Shown: in pieces, positions 1 through 14,870 of the stretch
Layout of the letters: the number at the start of each line of letters is the position of its first letter
Numbering within the stretch: the first letter of the stretch is position 1
NCBI RefSeq assembly: GCF_001293465.1
Contig: NZ_JSYZ01000006.1
Coordinates: 51,568 to 115,567 of the forward strand
Length of the DNA stretch: 64,000 nucleotides
Source of the DNA: Pseudomonas asplenii
Lineage (GTDB): Bacteria > Pseudomonadota > Gammaproteobacteria > Pseudomonadales > Pseudomonadaceae
Direction of reading: 5' to 3'
Made by a program: the position numbers and the translations under genes
Notes under the pieces: generated by a model
What the model was told of the DNA's origin: nothing
Seen by the model: the letters and a program-made list of their open reading frames with translations, nothing else
Databases searched by the model: none

Positions 1-989
1 AGGATATGCCCCGAGTTCTCGCCACCGACCAGCCAGTCGCGCTCGAGCAGTTCGGCGATCACATAACGGTCGCCGACATTGGCGCGCACGAACGGAATAT
101 CCAGCTCCTTCAGCGCCAGTTCCATTCCGAGGTTGCTCATCAGAGTGCCAACCACGCCACCGTTGAGCTTGCCGCGCTCGGCCAGGTCACGGGCAATGAT
201 GAACACCAGTTCATCGCCATCGACCACCGTACCGGTGTGATCGACCATCAGCACCCGGTCGCCATCACCGTCGAAGGCGATGCCGAGGTCAGCCTGCTCG
301 GCCAGCACCGCGGCCTGCAACGGCTTGATGTGGGTCGAGCCGCAGTTGTCGTTGATGTTCAGCCCGTTGGGCTGCACCGACAGCGCGGTGACCTGCGCGC
401 CCAGCTCGCGGAAAACGCTGGGCGCCACCTTGTAGGTCGCACCGTGGGCGCAATCGAGCACAATCTTCAGGTTGGACAGCTTGGTACCGGTCGGCACGCT
501 GCCCTTGCAGAATTCGATGTAGCGACCGGCCGCGTCGTTGATCCGCGAAACCTTGCCGAGCTTTTCCGATTCGACCACGGTCATCGGCGCATCGAGCAGC
601 TCCTCGATCATCAGCTCGACTTCATCCGGCAGCTTGGTGCCTTCGCCGGAGAAGAACTTGATGCCGTTGTCGTCATGGGGGTTGTGCGAAGCACTGATGA
701 CGATCCCCGCCTCAGCGTGGAACGTACGGGTCAGGTAGGCGATGGCCGGGGTCGGCATCGGCCCCAGCAGCATCACGTCGGCGCCTGCCGCGGAGAGACC
801 GGCCTCCAGGGCGGATTCGAACATGTAGCCGGAGATCCGGGTGTCCTTGCCAACCAGGACGCGACAGGTGCCCTGCTTGCGGAACGCCATACCGGCGGCC
901 CAGCCCAGCTTGAGCATGAAATCAGGGGTGATCGGATACTGTCCGACGCGGCCCCGAATACCGTCGGTGCCGAAATATTTCTTCTTCAT
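1..989 (-). CDS. glmM: Phosphoglucosamine mutase GlmM (3' end outside window)
   Basis: Converts glucosamine-6-phosphate to glucosamine-1-phosphate for UDP-GlcNAc, peptidoglycan and LPS synthesis in the cytoplasm. About 329 N-terminal codons are present; the C-terminus runs off the left edge. The ATG at 989 starts [10 protein letters not shown] and has GGAG just upstream. The phosphoserine loop [11 protein letters not shown] is visible, with the active serine near residue 101, and the metal-binding DGDGDR motif lies around base 270. It follows folP by 16 nt on the same strand, so ftsH-folP-glmM is probably one operon, as in other Pseudomonas and E. coli. Identification is firm; only the missing C-terminal domain cannot be checked. 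Confidence 0.96.
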   Translation of the reverse strand, partial: MKKKYFGTDGIRGRVGQYPITPDFMLKLGWAAGMAFRKQGTCRVLVGKDTRISGYMFESALEAGLSAAGADVMLLGPMPTPAIAYLTRTFHAEAGIVISASHNPHDDNGIKFFSGEGTKLPDEVELMIEELLDAPMTVVESEKLGKVSRINDAAGRYIEFCKGSVPTGTKLSNLKIVLDCAHGATYKVAPSVFRELGAQVTALSVQPNGLNINDNCGSTHIKPLQAAVLAEQADLGIAFDGDGDRVLMVDHTGTVVDGDELVFIIARDLAERGKLNGGVVGTLMSNLGMELALKELDIPFVRANVGDRYVIAELLERDWLVGGENSGHI

Positions 990-1005
990 ACGTGCTCCAT
1001 CGTTC

Positions 1006-1857
1006 TTATTCGGCAGCTTCAACCGCAGCGAGCATCTTGACCACGTCGGCCGTTTCGGCCACATCGTGGACGCGCAGGATCCGCGCGCCCTTGCTCATCG
1101 CCAACGCCGCCAGGGCCAGGCTGCCATACAGGCGCTCACCCACCGGTCGCCCCAGTGTCAGGCCTATCATGCTCTTTCGCGAAACACCCACCAACAGCGG
1201 CCTACCCAGCACGTGCAACTGCTCCATATGCTTGAACAGGCTCAGGTTGTGCTCCAGGGTTTTCGCAAAGCCGAATCCCGGGTCCAGGACAATCCGCTCG
1301 GCAGGAATTCCCGCGGCTTCACACTCACGCATACGCTCGACGAGAAACGCCTGCACTTGCTGCGTGACGTTGTCGTAGTACGGGTTGTCCTGCATGTCGC
1401 CAGGTTCGCCGAGCATGTGCATCAGGCACACCGGCAAACCGGTAGCCGCTGCCGCGTCCAGGGCACCGTCGCGCTGCAGCGAGCGCACGTCGTTGATCAG
1501 GCCGGCACCGAGTCGCGCGGTTTCACGCATCACCGCCGGCGTCGAGGTGTCGACCGAGATGATCACATCCAGCTCACGGTGGATGCGCTCGACGATCGGC
1601 GCCACCCGCTCCAGTTCTTCCAGCGGCGAAACGACCCGCGCACCCGGCCGGGTCGATTCACCACCGACATCGATCAGCGTAGCTCCGGCCTGGACCATGC
1701 CTTCGGCATGCCGTAACGCCGCGTCCAGCTGACTGAAGCGCCCGCCATCGGAAAAGGAATCGGGGGTAACGTTGAGAATGCCCATGACATGCGTCCGGGC
1801 CAAATCAAGAACCCGGTTGCCGCAAGGCAACCGGGTCGAGGACTGAACAGAAGTCAT
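1006..1857 (-). CDS. folP: Dihydropteroate synthase FolP
   Basis: Condenses p-aminobenzoate with dihydropterin pyrophosphate in folate synthesis; it is the sulfonamide target. The 283-residue product is normal for the family. Signature motifs are visible: [14 protein letters not shown] near residue 26 (pterin/Mg site) and GGESTRPGA near residue 65, with a TIM-barrel pattern through to a late SRKSMIG loop. The ATG at 1857 lies 8 nt downstream of the ftsH stop, which implies co-transcription with ftsH and glmM. No oddities seen. Confidence 0.96.
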   Translation of the reverse strand: MTSVQSSTRLPCGNRVLDLARTHVMGILNVTPDSFSDGGRFSQLDAALRHAEGMVQAGATLIDVGGESTRPGARVVSPLEELERVAPIVERIHRELDVIISVDTSTPAVMRETARLGAGLINDVRSLQRDGALDAAAATGLPVCLMHMLGEPGDMQDNPYYDNVTQQVQAFLVERMRECEAAGIPAERIVLDPGFGFAKTLEHNLSLFKHMEQLHVLGRPLLVGVSRKSMIGLTLGRPVGERLYGSLALAALAMSKGARILRVHDVAETADVVKMLAAVEAAE

Positions 1858-1865
1858 TTCAAACC

Positions 1866-3785
1866 TTAGTGATCAGCCGCAGGGCCGCCAATCGGAGCTT
1901 CAGGACGCTCGTTCTTCACCACCGGAGGCGTGGTGCCCGAAGAGCCCGAACCACCCCAGTCACGCGGCTCGCGTGGAGTACGACCGGCCATGATGTCGTC
2001 GATCTGGTCGGCATCGATGGTCTCGTACTTCATCAGCGCATCGGCCATGGCGTCGAGCTTGTCGCGGTTGTCGGTGAGGATCTGCTTGGCCGTGCCATAG
2101 CACTGGTCAATGATGCTGCGCACCTCGGAGTCGATCAGCTTGGCCGTCTCGCCGGAGAAGCTGGCGTTCTGGCCACCACCGCCACGCCCCAGGAAGACTT
2201 CCTGATCTTCCTCGGCATACATCAGCGGGCCAAGCTTCTCGGACAGGCCCCACTTGGTGACCATGTTCCGGGCAATCTGGCTGGCGCGCATGATGTCGTT
2301 GGAGGCACCGGTGGTCACACCGTCGAAGCCCAGGGTCATCTCCTCGGCGATACGACCGCCGTACAGCGAGCAGATCTGGCTGATCAGCGCGCGCTTGGAC
2401 AGGCTGTAGCGATCCTCTTCCGGCAGGAACATGGTCACACCCAGCGCGCGACCGCGCGGAATGATCGAGACCTTGTACACCGGGTCATGCTCGGGCACCA
2501 GACGGCCGACGATGGCGTGACCGGCTTCGTGATACGCGGTGTTCTGCTTTTCCTTCTCGGACATGACCATGGTCTTGCGCTCGGCGCCCATCATGATCTT
2601 GTCCTTGGCCAGCTCGAACTCCTTCATTTCGACGATGCGCTTGCTGGCGCGGGCGGCGAACAGGGAGGCCTCGTTGACCAGGTTGGCCAGGTCGGCACCG
2701 GAGAAACCCGGGGTACCACGGGCAATCACGGCAGGCGCGACGTCGTCACCGACCGGCACCTTGCGGATATGCACCTTGAGAATCTGCTCGCGACCGCGGA
2801 TATCCGGCAGGCCGACCACCACCTGGCGGTCGAAACGGCCGGGACGCAGCAACGCCGGGTCGAGCACGTCGGGACGGTTGGTCGCGGCGATGACGATGAT
2901 GCCGTCATTCATTTCGAAACCATCCATCTCCACCAGCAACTGGTTGAGGGTCTGCTCGCGCTCGTCGTGACCGCCACCCATGCCGGCGCCACGATGGCGA
3001 CCCACGGCGTCGATCTCGTCGATGAAAATGATGCACGGTGCGTGTTTCTTTGCCTGCTCGAACATGTCGCGCACGCGGCTGGCACCCACACCGACGAACA
3101 TTTCGACGAAGTCGGAACCGGAAATGGTGAAGAACGGTACTTTCGCCTCACCGGCGATGGCCTTGGCCAGCAGGGTCTTACCGGTACCCGGAGGGCCGAC
3201 CATCAGCACGCCGCGGGGAATACGACCGCCCAGACGCTGGAACTTGCCCGGATCACGCAGGAACTCGACCAGCTCACCAACCTCTTCCTTGGCCTCGTCG
3301 CAACCGGCGACGTCGGCCAGGGTGGTTTTCACCTGGTCTTCGGACAGCAGGCGCGCCTTGCTCTTGCCGAAGCTCATCGGCCCGCCCTTGCCGCCCGCAC
3401 CGCCCTGCATCTGGCGCATGAAGAACATGAACACCGCGATGATCACCAGGATCGGGAAACTGGCCACCAGCAACTGGGTCCAGATGCTCTGCTGCTCAGG
3501 CTGCTTGCCTTCGATCACGACGTGGTTGTCGACCAGGTCGCCGATCAGGCCGTTGTCCTGGATCGCCGGACGAATGGTCTTGAAGCTGTCGCCATCGTTG
3601 CGCTTGCCGGTGATCACATAGCCATCCACGGCGACACGCTCGACCTTGCCGTCCTTGACCTGCTGGATGAAGTCGGAATAGTTGAGGGTCTGTGGCTCGT
3701 TAGGGCTGGAGAAGTTGTTCATCACCGTCACCAGGACGGCTGCGATGATCAACCACAGGATCAGATTCTTTGCCATATCGTTCAA
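1866..3785 (-). CDS. ftsH: ATP-dependent zinc metalloprotease FtsH
   Basis: Membrane-anchored AAA protease that degrades misfolded membrane proteins and short-lived regulators (in E. coli, LpxC and sigma-32). Two membrane helices lie at about residues 7-22 and 104-123 with a short periplasmic part between. The AAA module has Walker A GPPGTGKT at 197-204, Walker B FIDEID near 254 and an arginine-finger region near 315. The zinc protease motif HEAGH is at 419-423. Full length is 639 residues. The start used is a TTG at 3785 with GAGGG seven bases upstream; an in-frame ATG at 3776 (MAKNLILW) lacks a well-spaced Shine-Dalgarno, so it is the second choice. First gene of the ftsH-folP-glmM unit. 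Confidence 0.96.
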   Translation of the reverse strand: MNDMAKNLILWLIIAAVLVTVMNNFSSPNEPQTLNYSDFIQQVKDGKVERVAVDGYVITGKRNDGDSFKTIRPAIQDNGLIGDLVDNHVVIEGKQPEQQSIWTQLLVASFPILVIIAVFMFFMRQMQGGAGGKGGPMSFGKSKARLLSEDQVKTTLADVAGCDEAKEEVGELVEFLRDPGKFQRLGGRIPRGVLMVGPPGTGKTLLAKAIAGEAKVPFFTISGSDFVEMFVGVGASRVRDMFEQAKKHAPCIIFIDEIDAVGRHRGAGMGGGHDEREQTLNQLLVEMDGFEMNDGIIVIAATNRPDVLDPALLRPGRFDRQVVVGLPDIRGREQILKVHIRKVPVGDDVAPAVIARGTPGFSGADLANLVNEASLFAARASKRIVEMKEFELAKDKIMMGAERKTMVMSEKEKQNTAYHEAGHAIVGRLVPEHDPVYKVSIIPRGRALGVTMFLPEEDRYSLSKRALISQICSLYGGRIAEEMTLGFDGVTTGASNDIMRASQIARNMVTKWGLSEKLGPLMYAEEDQEVFLGRGGGGQNASFSGETAKLIDSEVRSIIDQCYGTAKQILTDNRDKLDAMADALMKYETIDADQIDDIMAGRTPREPRDWGGSGSSGTTPPVVKNERPEAPIGGPAADH

Positions 3786-3975
3786 TTAAGTGCCCTCTGA
3801 AGCCAGCTCCGCTTGTGGCGCGCGCTTCGCATGAAATTCACCGGCGTAACTTACTACATTACCTACAGCTGCGCAGGAGCCGTCTGTAACCCTTTGTGAA
3901 ACATTGACTACACAATATTCGCTTATGTTCACGAGGCGAAATGCGAATTTCCTATTGCCCAGCCCAAAAAACCTA

Positions 3976-4608
3976 TTACTCGGTATCGCGTCCGCGGAAA
4001 CCACGCCCCAGCAGGTACTGCTCGCGGGAACGATCGCGGGACGAACTCGGCTTGCGCATCTGCACCTTCTCGAACATCTTGCGCACGTTCTTGTGGTACT
4101 CGTCGAAGCCTTCGCCCTGGAAGATCTTGATCAGAAAATCACCACCAGGGCGCAACACACGCCCCGCCAGGTCCAGCGCCAGCTCGCAAAGGAACATCGA
4201 GCGCGGCATATCCACAGCGGGCGTACCACTCATATTGGGGGCCATATCGGAAATCACAAGGTCCACCTCGGAATTTCCGACCGCCTCAAGGATTTGCGCC
4301 AGCACGGCGTCCTCGGTGAAGTCGCCCTTGATGAAGGTCACGTCGGGAATGGCGTCCATATCCAGGATATCGGAGGCGATCAGGCGACCCTGGCCACCAA
4401 TCAGACGACTGGTCACCTGCGACCAGCCACCCGGCGCCGCGCCGAGGTCGATCACGCTCATGCCCGGACGGATCAGCCGGTCCTTCTCCTGGATCTCCAG
4501 CAGCTTGTAGCTGGCACGGGAACGATAGCCGTCCTTTTGCGCCATTTTGACGAATGGGTCGTTGAAATGCTCTTTCAGCCAGTTATGGCTGGTCTTGGAA
4601 CGGGCCAC
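3976..4608 (-). CDS. rlmE: 23S rRNA 2'-O-ribose U2552 methyltransferase RlmE (FtsJ/RrmJ)
   Basis: SAM-dependent methyltransferase that modifies U2552 of 23S rRNA late in 50S assembly. The 210-residue protein starts at a GTG (4608; [10 protein letters not shown]) preceded by GAGGTGG; the open frame extends upstream to 4755 but that extension has no homology features. The SAM-binding loop [13 protein letters not shown] lies near residue 55, and the family K-D-K-E residues are present in SYKLLEI, SDMAPN and LIKIFQGEG plus a C-terminal Glu. It lies upstream of ftsH on the same strand with about 190 nt between, and is divergent from yhbY. Confidence 0.95.
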   Translation of the reverse strand: MARSKTSHNWLKEHFNDPFVKMAQKDGYRSRASYKLLEIQEKDRLIRPGMSVIDLGAAPGGWSQVTSRLIGGQGRLIASDILDMDAIPDVTFIKGDFTEDAVLAQILEAVGNSEVDLVISDMAPNMSGTPAVDMPRSMFLCELALDLAGRVLRPGGDFLIKIFQGEGFDEYHKNVRKMFEKVQMRKPSSSRDRSREQYLLGRGFRGRDTE

Positions 4609-4704
4609 GGGCCACCTCGAAAAATAGATTAACTGGGCGGTCCCGGACTCGCTCGGGTAAACTAGCCGCCATTTTTTTACCAGATCAGACGCAGGGGTCA
4701 GATT

Positions 4705-5013
4705 ATGCCGCTCACTCAAGAGCAGAAGAAACAGTACAAATCCATTGGCCACCATCTGAAACCAGTATTGACTGTGGCTGACAACGGTTTGACTGAAGGT
4801 GTGCTAGCCGAACTCGAGCGCGCCCTGAACGACCACGAGCTGATCAAGGTCAAGCTCAACATCCTCGATCGCGAGCAACGCCAGGCGCACATCGCGGAAC
4901 TGTGCAAGGTCGGCAAGGCGGACCTGGTTCAGGTCATCGGCAAGATGGCACTGATTTATCGCCGCAACTTCGACGTCAACAAGCAACTGTCGAACGTTCA
5001 CCGCTACAAGTGA
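4705..5013 (+). CDS. yhbY: CRM-domain ribosome-assembly RNA-binding protein YhbY
   Basis: Small 102-residue single CRM-domain protein that associates with pre-50S ribosomes in E. coli. It shows the family order: [18 protein letters not shown] (GxxG-type RNA-binding loop), then HELIKVKLN and a C-terminal basic strand ending [11 protein letters not shown] at 4705. Divergent from rlmE, with about 96 nt between the start codons that must hold both promoters; both genes act on the large subunit. Convergent with the small membrane protein gene at 5026, leaving only 12 nt between stop codons. Confidence 0.92.
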   Translation: MPLTQEQKKQYKSIGHHLKPVLTVADNGLTEGVLAELERALNDHELIKVKLNILDREQRQAHIAELCKVGKADLVQVIGKMALIYRRNFDVNKQLSNVHRYK

Positions 5014-5025
5014 TACCCGGCAGGG

Positions 5026-5430
5026 TCAAGGGTACGCTTCGCGTGCCCTGCCACCCTCGCCCGGCACGGGCTGCAGCACCAGCACCAGGCCGGACAGGCC
5101 GAGCACCAGGTAACTGAACAACTGCCAGCGCAAGGCTTGCGGCTGCCAGTAACGCACCGCGAAATACATCGCGCACGCATACCAGCCCATCAACAGCAAT
5201 TGCCCACGGGTATCGCGCCACAGGCTCGACCGACCTTCGGCAAAAACCAGCACCAGGACCTGCACGGTCACGCAGACCACTGCAAATCCCACCAAAAGGA
5301 CGCCCAACTGAGCACCGATCTCCTCGATCAGCAACGGAGCCAGGCCGATTTGCGCAAGGACCGGCAACAGTCCCACATGCAATAGCCACAAGCCGCCGAC
5401 CCAGAGCATCTGGGCCAGCTGCCAGAGCAT
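5026..5430 (-). CDS. DUF4149-like small integral membrane protein
   Basis: Predicted inner-membrane protein of 134 residues with about four hydrophobic helices (starting LWQLAQMLWVGGLWLLHVGLLPVL, then segments near residues 40-60, 80-95 and 100-120). Its position directly after greA matches the DUF4149 gene seen at this site in other pseudomonads; function unknown. The only ATG at the N-terminus is at 5430. A TTG at 5481 would add 17 mostly basic residues and overlap the greA stop; neither has a strong ribosome-binding site. Probably the last gene of carA-carB-greA. Confidence 0.75.
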   Translation of the reverse strand: MLWQLAQMLWVGGLWLLHVGLLPVLAQIGLAPLLIEEIGAQLGVLLVGFAVVCVTVQVLVLVFAEGRSSLWRDTRGQLLLMGWYACAMYFAVRYWQPQALRWQLFSYLVLGLSGLVLVLQPVPGEGGRAREAYP

Positions 5431-5458
5431 GGCGCCCGCGCGTAGCGGGCGTCTGCGC

Positions 5459-5937
5459 TCAGATGTGACGGACTGCGACAATCTCGTACTCGATCACGCC
5501 ACCAGGCGTCTTGACGGTCACGACATCGCCTTCTTCCTTGGCGATCAGGGCACGGGCGATGGGGGAAACCACCGAGATCTTGCCCTGTTTGATGTCAGCT
5601 TCATCCTCACCCACGATGTGATAGGTCACGCTCTCGTCGGTCTCGACGTTGGCGATCTCCACCGTGGTGCCGAAAATCACCTTGCCGGTGTGCGGAATAG
5701 TCGTGACATCGATGATCACCGCGTTCTGCAGACGACCTTCGATATCGCGGATCCGCGCCTCGACCATACCCTGCTGCTCGCGGGCAGCATGGTATTCGGC
5801 GTTTTCCTTCAGGTCACCCAACTCGCGGGCCGTGCCGATGTCCTGGCTCAGCTTGGGACGGACGACCTTGGTCAGGTGAGCGTGCTCATCTTCCAGGGCT
5901 TTGGCACCCTGAACAGTCATGGGGTACTTGGTTATGC

Positions 5938-5941
<4 letters not shown>
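5459..5941 (-). CDS. greA: Transcription elongation factor GreA
   Basis: Binds RNA polymerase's secondary channel and stimulates cleavage of backtracked RNA. The 160-residue product has the N-terminal coiled coil ([16 protein letters not shown] to about residue 75, with acidic tip residues near [15 protein letters not shown]) and a C-terminal FKBP-like domain ending [15 protein letters not shown] sequence. The ATG at 5941 overlaps the carB stop codon by 4 nt (ATGA), so expression is translationally coupled to carB; the carAB-greA linkage is known from P. aeruginosa. Confidence 0.96.
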
Positions 5942-9159
<3,218 letters not shown>

Positions 9160-9264
9160 GGGTTTGTCACTCAAATCCGCGGGTCAGTCGGCAAGCCGTT
9201 GAACAATCCTTGAAGTTGCCGAGGGGGCCTCCGCGTGGCGGGGCCGCCCTGGGCGTTCAGGCAA

Positions 9265-10401
9265 TCAACGACGCTTGGCCATCTCATTGATGAAGCGATC
9301 GAACAGCGGTGCCACGTCGTTCGGGCCCGGGCTGGCTTCAGGGTGGCCCTGGAAGCTGAACGCGCTCTTGTCGGTGCGCTCGATGCCTTGCAGCGAGCCG
9401 TCGAACAGCGACTTGTGGATAGCCCGGACATTGCCTGGCAGGGTCGCTTCGTCCACGGCGAAACCGTGGTTCTGGCTGGTGATCATGACGACACCGGTGT
9501 CCAGGTCCTGTACCGGGTGGTTGGCACCGTGGTGGCCGTGACCCATCTTGATGGTCTTGGCACCGGAGGCCAGGGCCAGCAGTTGGTGACCCAGGCAGAT
9601 GCCGAACACCGGGATGTCGGTTTCCAGGATTTCCTTGATGGCCTGGATCGCATAGTCGCAAGGCTCCGGATCGCCAGGGCCGTTGGACAGGAACACGCCA
9701 TCCGGGTTGAGGGCCAGGGCTTCGCTGGCAGGCGCCTGGGCCGGCAGCACGGTGACGCGGCAGCCGCGCTCGACCAGCATGCGCAGGATGTTCGACTTGA
9801 TGCCGTAGTCGTAGGCCACGACGTGGTAAGGCAGGTCGGCGGCATCGATGGTCGCGTGACTGTCGGTCTTCAGTTCCCAGACGGTCGAACGCCACTCGTA
9901 GGCTTCCCTGGTGCTGACGACTTTCGCCAGGTCCATGCCCTTCAGGCCCGGGAAGCCGCGCGCTGCGGCGATGGCCGCTTCCTCGGTGATGTTGTCACCG
10001 GCCAGGATGCAGCCGTTCTGCGAGCCTTTTTCACGCAGGATGCGGGTCAGGCGACGGGTGTCGATACCGGCGATGGCCACGACATTGTTGGCCTTCAGGT
10101 AGTCAGACAGGGACAGGGTGTTACGCCAGTTGCTCGCCACCAGCGGCAAGTCGCGGATGACCAGGCCGGCCGACCATACACGGTTGGACTCGGCGTCTTG
10201 CGGCGTGGTGCCGGTGTTGCCGATGTGCGGGTAGGTCAGGGTAACGATCTGTTGGGCGTAGGAAGGATCGGTAAGGATTTCCTGATAGCCGGTCATTGCG
10301 GTGTTGAACACCACCTCACCAACGGTCTGGCCGTCGGCTCCAATGGCTTCGCCGCGAAAAATGCTGCCATCAGCAAGGGCAAGTATGGCTGGCTTAGTCA
10401 A
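9265..10401 (-). CDS. carA: Carbamoyl-phosphate synthase small (glutaminase) subunit CarA
   Basis: Class I glutamine amidotransferase that hydrolyses glutamine and channels ammonia to CarB. 378 residues. The nucleophile lies in FGICLGHQ (Cys269) and the His-Glu pair in [10 protein letters not shown] (His353, Glu355); the N-terminal CPSase_sm domain begins [15 protein letters not shown]. Initiation is at a TTG (10401): the codon is preceded by GGGAGG at ideal distance and no in-frame ATG fits the family N-terminus. An intrinsic-terminator-like hairpin about 47 nt upstream on the same strand suggests attenuation control. Confidence 0.96.
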   Translation of the reverse strand: MTKPAILALADGSIFRGEAIGADGQTVGEVVFNTAMTGYQEILTDPSYAQQIVTLTYPHIGNTGTTPQDAESNRVWSAGLVIRDLPLVASNWRNTLSLSDYLKANNVVAIAGIDTRRLTRILREKGSQNGCILAGDNITEEAAIAAARGFPGLKGMDLAKVVSTREAYEWRSTVWELKTDSHATIDAADLPYHVVAYDYGIKSNILRMLVERGCRVTVLPAQAPASEALALNPDGVFLSNGPGDPEPCDYAIQAIKEILETDIPVFGICLGHQLLALASGAKTIKMGHGHHGANHPVQDLDTGVVMITSQNHGFAVDEATLPGNVRAIHKSLFDGSLQGIERTDKSAFSFQGHPEASPGPNDVAPLFDRFINEMAKRR

Positions 10402-10447
10402 GAAGACCTCCCGTAAATAAAGCCTGAAAGGGCGATCGCAGGTTGTA

Positions 10448-10485
10448 AAAAAGCGGAGTGACGTATGGACACGTCACCCCGCTTC
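10448..10485 (-). terminator. Terminator/attenuator hairpin in the carA leader
   Basis: On the minus strand this reads as a 13-bp stem (10452-10464 paired with 10471-10483, one A-C mismatch, 6-nt loop) followed directly by a run of T residues. It sits between dapB/REP and carA, about 47 nt before the carA TTG. It may end dapB transcripts or act as a pyrimidine- or arginine-responsive attenuator in the carAB leader. The structure is seen directly; the regulatory role is inferred. Confidence 0.7.
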
Positions 10486-10509
10486 TTTCACTGAATTATT
10501 CTGCGCGCT

Positions 10510-10527
10510 TTTAGTGGACACACTAAA
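10510..10527. promoter_or_regulatory. Inverted repeat upstream of carA
   Basis: Perfect 7-bp inverted repeat TTTAGTG/CACTAAA with a 4-nt spacer, within the AT-rich stretch (10490-10560) that most plausibly holds the carA promoter on the minus strand. Candidate operator; the binding protein is unknown and the ArgR consensus is not obvious here. Confidence 0.35.
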
Positions 10528-10650
10528 GCTGTAGCTTACAGAAAAATGCTTTTTTAATCCACCGCTAATGAGCCTTGAAGGCCAGGAAATGCGACAGGAC
10601 GTCGCCAAGCGGTGTGAGAGGCATGCGCCCGCTCCTGTCACACCCCTGCC

Positions 10651-10721
10651 GGAGCGCGGCTTGCCCGCGAAAGCGACCCCGAGGCCGCTAAAAGCTTCGC
10701 AGGCAAGCCCTGCTCCTACAA
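10651..10721. repeat. REP pair between dapB and carA
   Basis: Two inverted copies of the Pseudomonas REP core (GGCTTGCCCGCGAA and its reverse TTCGCAGGCAAGCC) separated by a few tens of bases. Same family as the copies at 19951, 27013, 28063, 32019, 57556 and 59427. Located in the intergenic region downstream of dapB. Confidence 0.85.
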
Positions 10722-10758
10722 GAACGAGGCGCACCAGAAACAGGTGTCCGCCCTGACA

Positions 10759-11574
<816 letters not shown>

Positions 11575-12699
11575 TTACAGGTCGCCGAAGAAGCGCTTCA
11601 TGCCCTCGAACCAACCGCTGGCCTTGGGCGAATGGGAGCTGTCGACATCCAGCGAAGCGCGGAATTCTTCCAGCAGCTCGCGCTGACGACGGCTCAGGTT
11701 CACGGGCGTCTCGACGGCCACGCGGCACATCAGGTCGCCCGCCCCACCGCCACGCACCGGCGCCACACCCTTGCCGCGCAGACGGAACTGCTTGCCGGTC
11801 TGGGTGCCTTCCGGAATCTTCAGCTTGACCCGGCCATCGAGGGTCGGCACTTCCAGCTCGCCCCCCAGGGCCGCATCGACGAAGCTGATCGGCACTTCGC
11901 AGTACAGATGCTTGCCGTCGCGCTGGAAGATATCGTGCTCACGCACGTTGATCACCACATACAGGTCGCCGGTCGGACCACCCTGGGTGCCCGCCTCGCC
12001 CTCGCCGGACAGGCGAATACGATCGCCGGTATCGACGCCCGAAGGCACCTTGACCGACAGCGTCTTGTACTCTTCGACACGGCCCTGGCCATGGCAGGAG
12101 TCGCACGGATCGGAAATGATCTTGCCCTGGCCATGGCAACGCGGGCAGGTCTGCTGCACCGAGAAGAAGCCCTGCTGCATGCGCACCTGGCCGATACCGC
12201 CACAGGTCGGACAGGTCACCGGCGAAGAACCCTTCTTCGCGCCGGAACCGTCGCACGGCTTGCAGTTGACCAGTGTCGGCACACGGATATTCACGGTGGT
12301 CCCGCGCACCGCTTCTTCCAGGTTCAGTTCCAGGGTGTAGCGCAGGTCACTGCCGCGCTGGGCGCCGCCACGGGAACCGCCGCGACCACCACCAAAGAAA
12401 TCGCTGAACACATCGCCGAAGATGTCGGAGAAGTTCTGCCCACCGAAACCGGCACCACCGCCACCCATGCTCGGGTCGACGCCGGCATGACCGTACTGGT
12501 CGTAAGCGGCGCGCTTGCTGGAATCGGACAGAACCTCGTAGGCCTCGTTGGCCTCCTTGAATTTCTCTTCCGCAGCCTTGTCATCCGGGTTGCGGTCCGG
12601 GTGATATTTCATCGCAAGACGACGATAAGCCTTTTTCAGCTCCGCCTCGCTGGAGCCACGCTCGACCCCCAATACCTCGTAATAGTCACGCTTTGCCAT
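11575..12699 (-). CDS. dnaJ: Chaperone DnaJ (Hsp40)
   Basis: Co-chaperone that delivers unfolded substrates to DnaK and stimulates its ATPase. The 374-residue protein has an N-terminal J domain with HPD at 33-35, a Gly/Phe-rich linker (about 76-110), four CxxCxGxG zinc motifs ([32 protein letters not shown]) and C-terminal substrate-binding domains. The start is the ATG at 12699 with AGGGG upstream; the open frame continues to 12765 but that extension is not part of the family. About 150 nt follow dnaK. Confidence 0.97.
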   Translation of the reverse strand: MAKRDYYEVLGVERGSSEAELKKAYRRLAMKYHPDRNPDDKAAEEKFKEANEAYEVLSDSSKRAAYDQYGHAGVDPSMGGGGAGFGGQNFSDIFGDVFSDFFGGGRGGSRGGAQRGSDLRYTLELNLEEAVRGTTVNIRVPTLVNCKPCDGSGAKKGSSPVTCPTCGGIGQVRMQQGFFSVQQTCPRCHGQGKIISDPCDSCHGQGRVEEYKTLSVKVPSGVDTGDRIRLSGEGEAGTQGGPTGDLYVVINVREHDIFQRDGKHLYCEVPISFVDAALGGELEVPTLDGRVKLKIPEGTQTGKQFRLRGKGVAPVRGGGAGDLMCRVAVETPVNLSRRQRELLEEFRASLDVDSSHSPKASGWFEGMKRFFGDL

Positions 12700-12770
12700 A
12701 AATTGCCCCTGAGGCCAGCACCCGAGCGTAGTCGCATGCTGTAAAAATTTGCGTACTCCAGACACGCCAA

Positions 12771-12790
12771 CGCGGGAGCAAGCTCCCGCG
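12771..12790. repeat. Palindrome between dnaK and dnaJ
   Basis: Perfect 9-bp inverted repeat CGCGGGAGC/GCTCCCGCG with a 2-nt loop. It lies in the 150-nt dnaK-dnaJ gap and may act as an mRNA-stabilising or partial-terminator hairpin that lowers dnaJ relative to dnaK. Function inferred. Confidence 0.6.
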
Positions 12791-12849
12791 CGGCGACATC
12801 CTACCAGTCACCGCGCAAACGCAGTCAACCGGCCGACCAACAAGCAGAA

Positions 12850-14766
12850 TTACTTGTGGTCTTTGACTTCTTCGAACTCGGCGTCGACGACGTCGTCCTT
12901 GTGCGCTTCTTCCTGGGCAGGCTGCGCACCGGCTTCAGGCTTGGCGCCCTGCTCGGCGTACATCTTCTGCGCCACAGGTGCGGAGACCTTGGACAGCTCC
13001 TCGACCTTGGCGTCGATGGCTGCCTTGTCGTCGCCCTTCACGGCGGCTTCCAGGGCAACCACGGCGGCTTCGATCGCGGTCTTCTCTTCCGCGGTCACCT
13101 TGTCACCGGCGTCAGCGACCATCTTGCGAGTCGAGTGAACCAGCGCATCACCCTGGTTACGGGCAGCGGCCAGCTCTTCGAACTTGCGGTCTTCCTCGGC
13201 GTTCAGCTCGGCGTCGCGCACCATTTGCTGGATTTCTTCATCCGACAGGCCGGAGTTGGCCTTGATGGTGATCTTCTGCTCCTTGCCGGTAGCCTTGTCC
13301 TTCGCGCCGACGTGCAGGATGCCGTTGGCGTCGATGTCGAAGGTCACTTCGATCTGCGGCACGCCACGTGGCGCTGGCGGGATCTCGGACAGGTCGAACT
13401 TGCCCAGAGACTTGTTCTGCGCGGCCTGCTTGCGCTCACCCTGCAGCACGTGGATGGTCACGGCGCTCTGGTTGTCGTCGGCAGTCGAGAACACTTGCGA
13501 CTTCTTGGTCGGAATAGTGGTGTTCTTCTCGATCAGCGCGGTCATCACGCCACCCATGGTTTCGATACCCAGGGTCAGCGGGCTGACGTCCAGCAGCAGC
13601 ACGTCCTTCACGTCACCGGCCAGTACGGCGCCCTGGATCGCAGCACCCATGGCAACGGCTTCGTCAGGGTTGACGTCCTTGCGTGGTTCCTTGCCGAAGA
13701 AATCGGTCACGGCCTTCTGCACCAGCGGCATACGGGTCTGACCGCCGACCAGGATCACGTCGTTGATCGAACCGACGTCGATACCGGCGTCTTTCAGAGC
13801 GATGCGGCAAGGCTCGATGGTGCGCTGAACCAGGTCTTCCACCAGCGCTTCCAGCTTGGCGCGGGAGATCTTCACGTTCAGGTGCTTCGGACCGGTGGCG
13901 TCAGCCGTGATGTACGGCAGGTTGACGTCGGTCGACTGCGAGGACGACAGCTCGATCTTGGCCTTTTCGGCAGCTTCCTTCAGGCGCTGCATCGCCAGCG
14001 GGTCACCCTTGAGGTTCATGCCGCTTTCTTTCTTGAATTCGTCGACGAGGTAGTCGATCAGACGGATGTCGAAGTCTTCACCACCGAGGAAGGTGTCACC
14101 GTTGGTGGCCAGTACTTCGAACTGGTGCTCGCCATCGACTTCGGCGATCTCGATCACGGAAACGTCGAAGGTACCACCACCCAGGTCATAAACGATGACG
14201 GTGTGGTCGCCCTTGGCCTTGTCCATGCCGTAGGCCAGTGCGGCCGCGGTAGGTTCGTTGATGATGCGCTTGACGTCCAGACCGGCGATACGGCCGGCGT
14301 CTTTGGTAGCCTGACGCTGGCTGTCGTTGAAGTAGGCCGGAACGGTGATCACCGCTTCGGTCACGGCCTCGCCGAGGTAGTCTTCGGCGGTCTTCTTCAT
14401 CTTCTTCAGGATTTCAGCCGAAATCTGTGGCGGAGCCATCTTCTGGCCGTTCACTTCAACCCAGGCGTCACCGTTGTCGGCCTTGGCGATCTTGTACGGA
14501 ACCATCTTGATGTCTTTCTGTACGACTTCTTCGTCGAACTTGCGACCGATCAGACGCTTCACCGCGTACAGGGTGTTGTGCGGGTTGGTTACAGCCTGAC
14601 GCTTGGCCGACTGGCCAACCAGGGTTTCGCCATCGTTGGCGTATGCAATGATCGACGGCGTGGTGCGAGCGCCTTCGGCGTTCTCGATCACCTTGACGTT
14701 GCCGTTTTCCAGAATGGAGACGCAGGAGTTGGTAGTCCCCAGGTCGATACCGATAATTTTGCCCAT
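12850..14766 (-). CDS. dnaK: Chaperone DnaK (Hsp70)
   Basis: Central Hsp70 chaperone. 638 residues: ATPase domain starting [17 protein letters not shown], phosphate-binding loops ([22 protein letters not shown]), substrate-binding domain from about residue 385, helical lid, and a C-terminal tail ending near EEVKD. Preceded by its own near-consensus sigma-32 promoter that overlaps the end of grpE, so dnaK can be induced independently as well as by read-through. Start ATG 14766 with a GGGAGAG-type site upstream. Confidence 0.98.
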   Translation of the reverse strand: MGKIIGIDLGTTNSCVSILENGNVKVIENAEGARTTPSIIAYANDGETLVGQSAKRQAVTNPHNTLYAVKRLIGRKFDEEVVQKDIKMVPYKIAKADNGDAWVEVNGQKMAPPQISAEILKKMKKTAEDYLGEAVTEAVITVPAYFNDSQRQATKDAGRIAGLDVKRIINEPTAAALAYGMDKAKGDHTVIVYDLGGGTFDVSVIEIAEVDGEHQFEVLATNGDTFLGGEDFDIRLIDYLVDEFKKESGMNLKGDPLAMQRLKEAAEKAKIELSSSQSTDVNLPYITADATGPKHLNVKISRAKLEALVEDLVQRTIEPCRIALKDAGIDVGSINDVILVGGQTRMPLVQKAVTDFFGKEPRKDVNPDEAVAMGAAIQGAVLAGDVKDVLLLDVSPLTLGIETMGGVMTALIEKNTTIPTKKSQVFSTADDNQSAVTIHVLQGERKQAAQNKSLGKFDLSEIPPAPRGVPQIEVTFDIDANGILHVGAKDKATGKEQKITIKANSGLSDEEIQQMVRDAELNAEEDRKFEELAAARNQGDALVHSTRKMVADAGDKVTAEEKTAIEAAVVALEAAVKGDDKAAIDAKVEELSKVSAPVAQKMYAEQGAKPEAGAQPAQEEAHKDDVVDAEFEEVKDHK

Positions 14767-14842
14767 TTCACTCTCCCGAAACTTGGATTTTTTGCCGCAG
14801 CGGTTATTGCCAACTGCGGTAGCACTTAAACGCTTGACTTAT

Positions 14843-14870
14843 AGATGGGGTCGCTACGACCGATTTCAAG
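14843..14870 (-). promoter_or_regulatory. Sigma-32 heat-shock promoter of dnaK
   Basis: Minus strand reads CTTGAAA (14864-14870), a 14-nt spacer, then CCCATCT (14843-14849), essentially the sigma-32 consensus CTTGAAA-N14-CCCATnT. The -35 overlaps the grpE stop codon (GCT TGA). About 76 nt lie between the -10 element and the dnaK ATG. Confidence 0.85.

Noticed and set aside
1869..3800. Very long open frame opposite ftsH (643 codons)
   Set aside because: High-GC antisense shadow of ftsH with low-complexity His/Gly/Asp-rich translation and no family features; the same holds for long frames opposite carB, dnaK, lldE, the PilX-like gene, ggt, exaC and eat.
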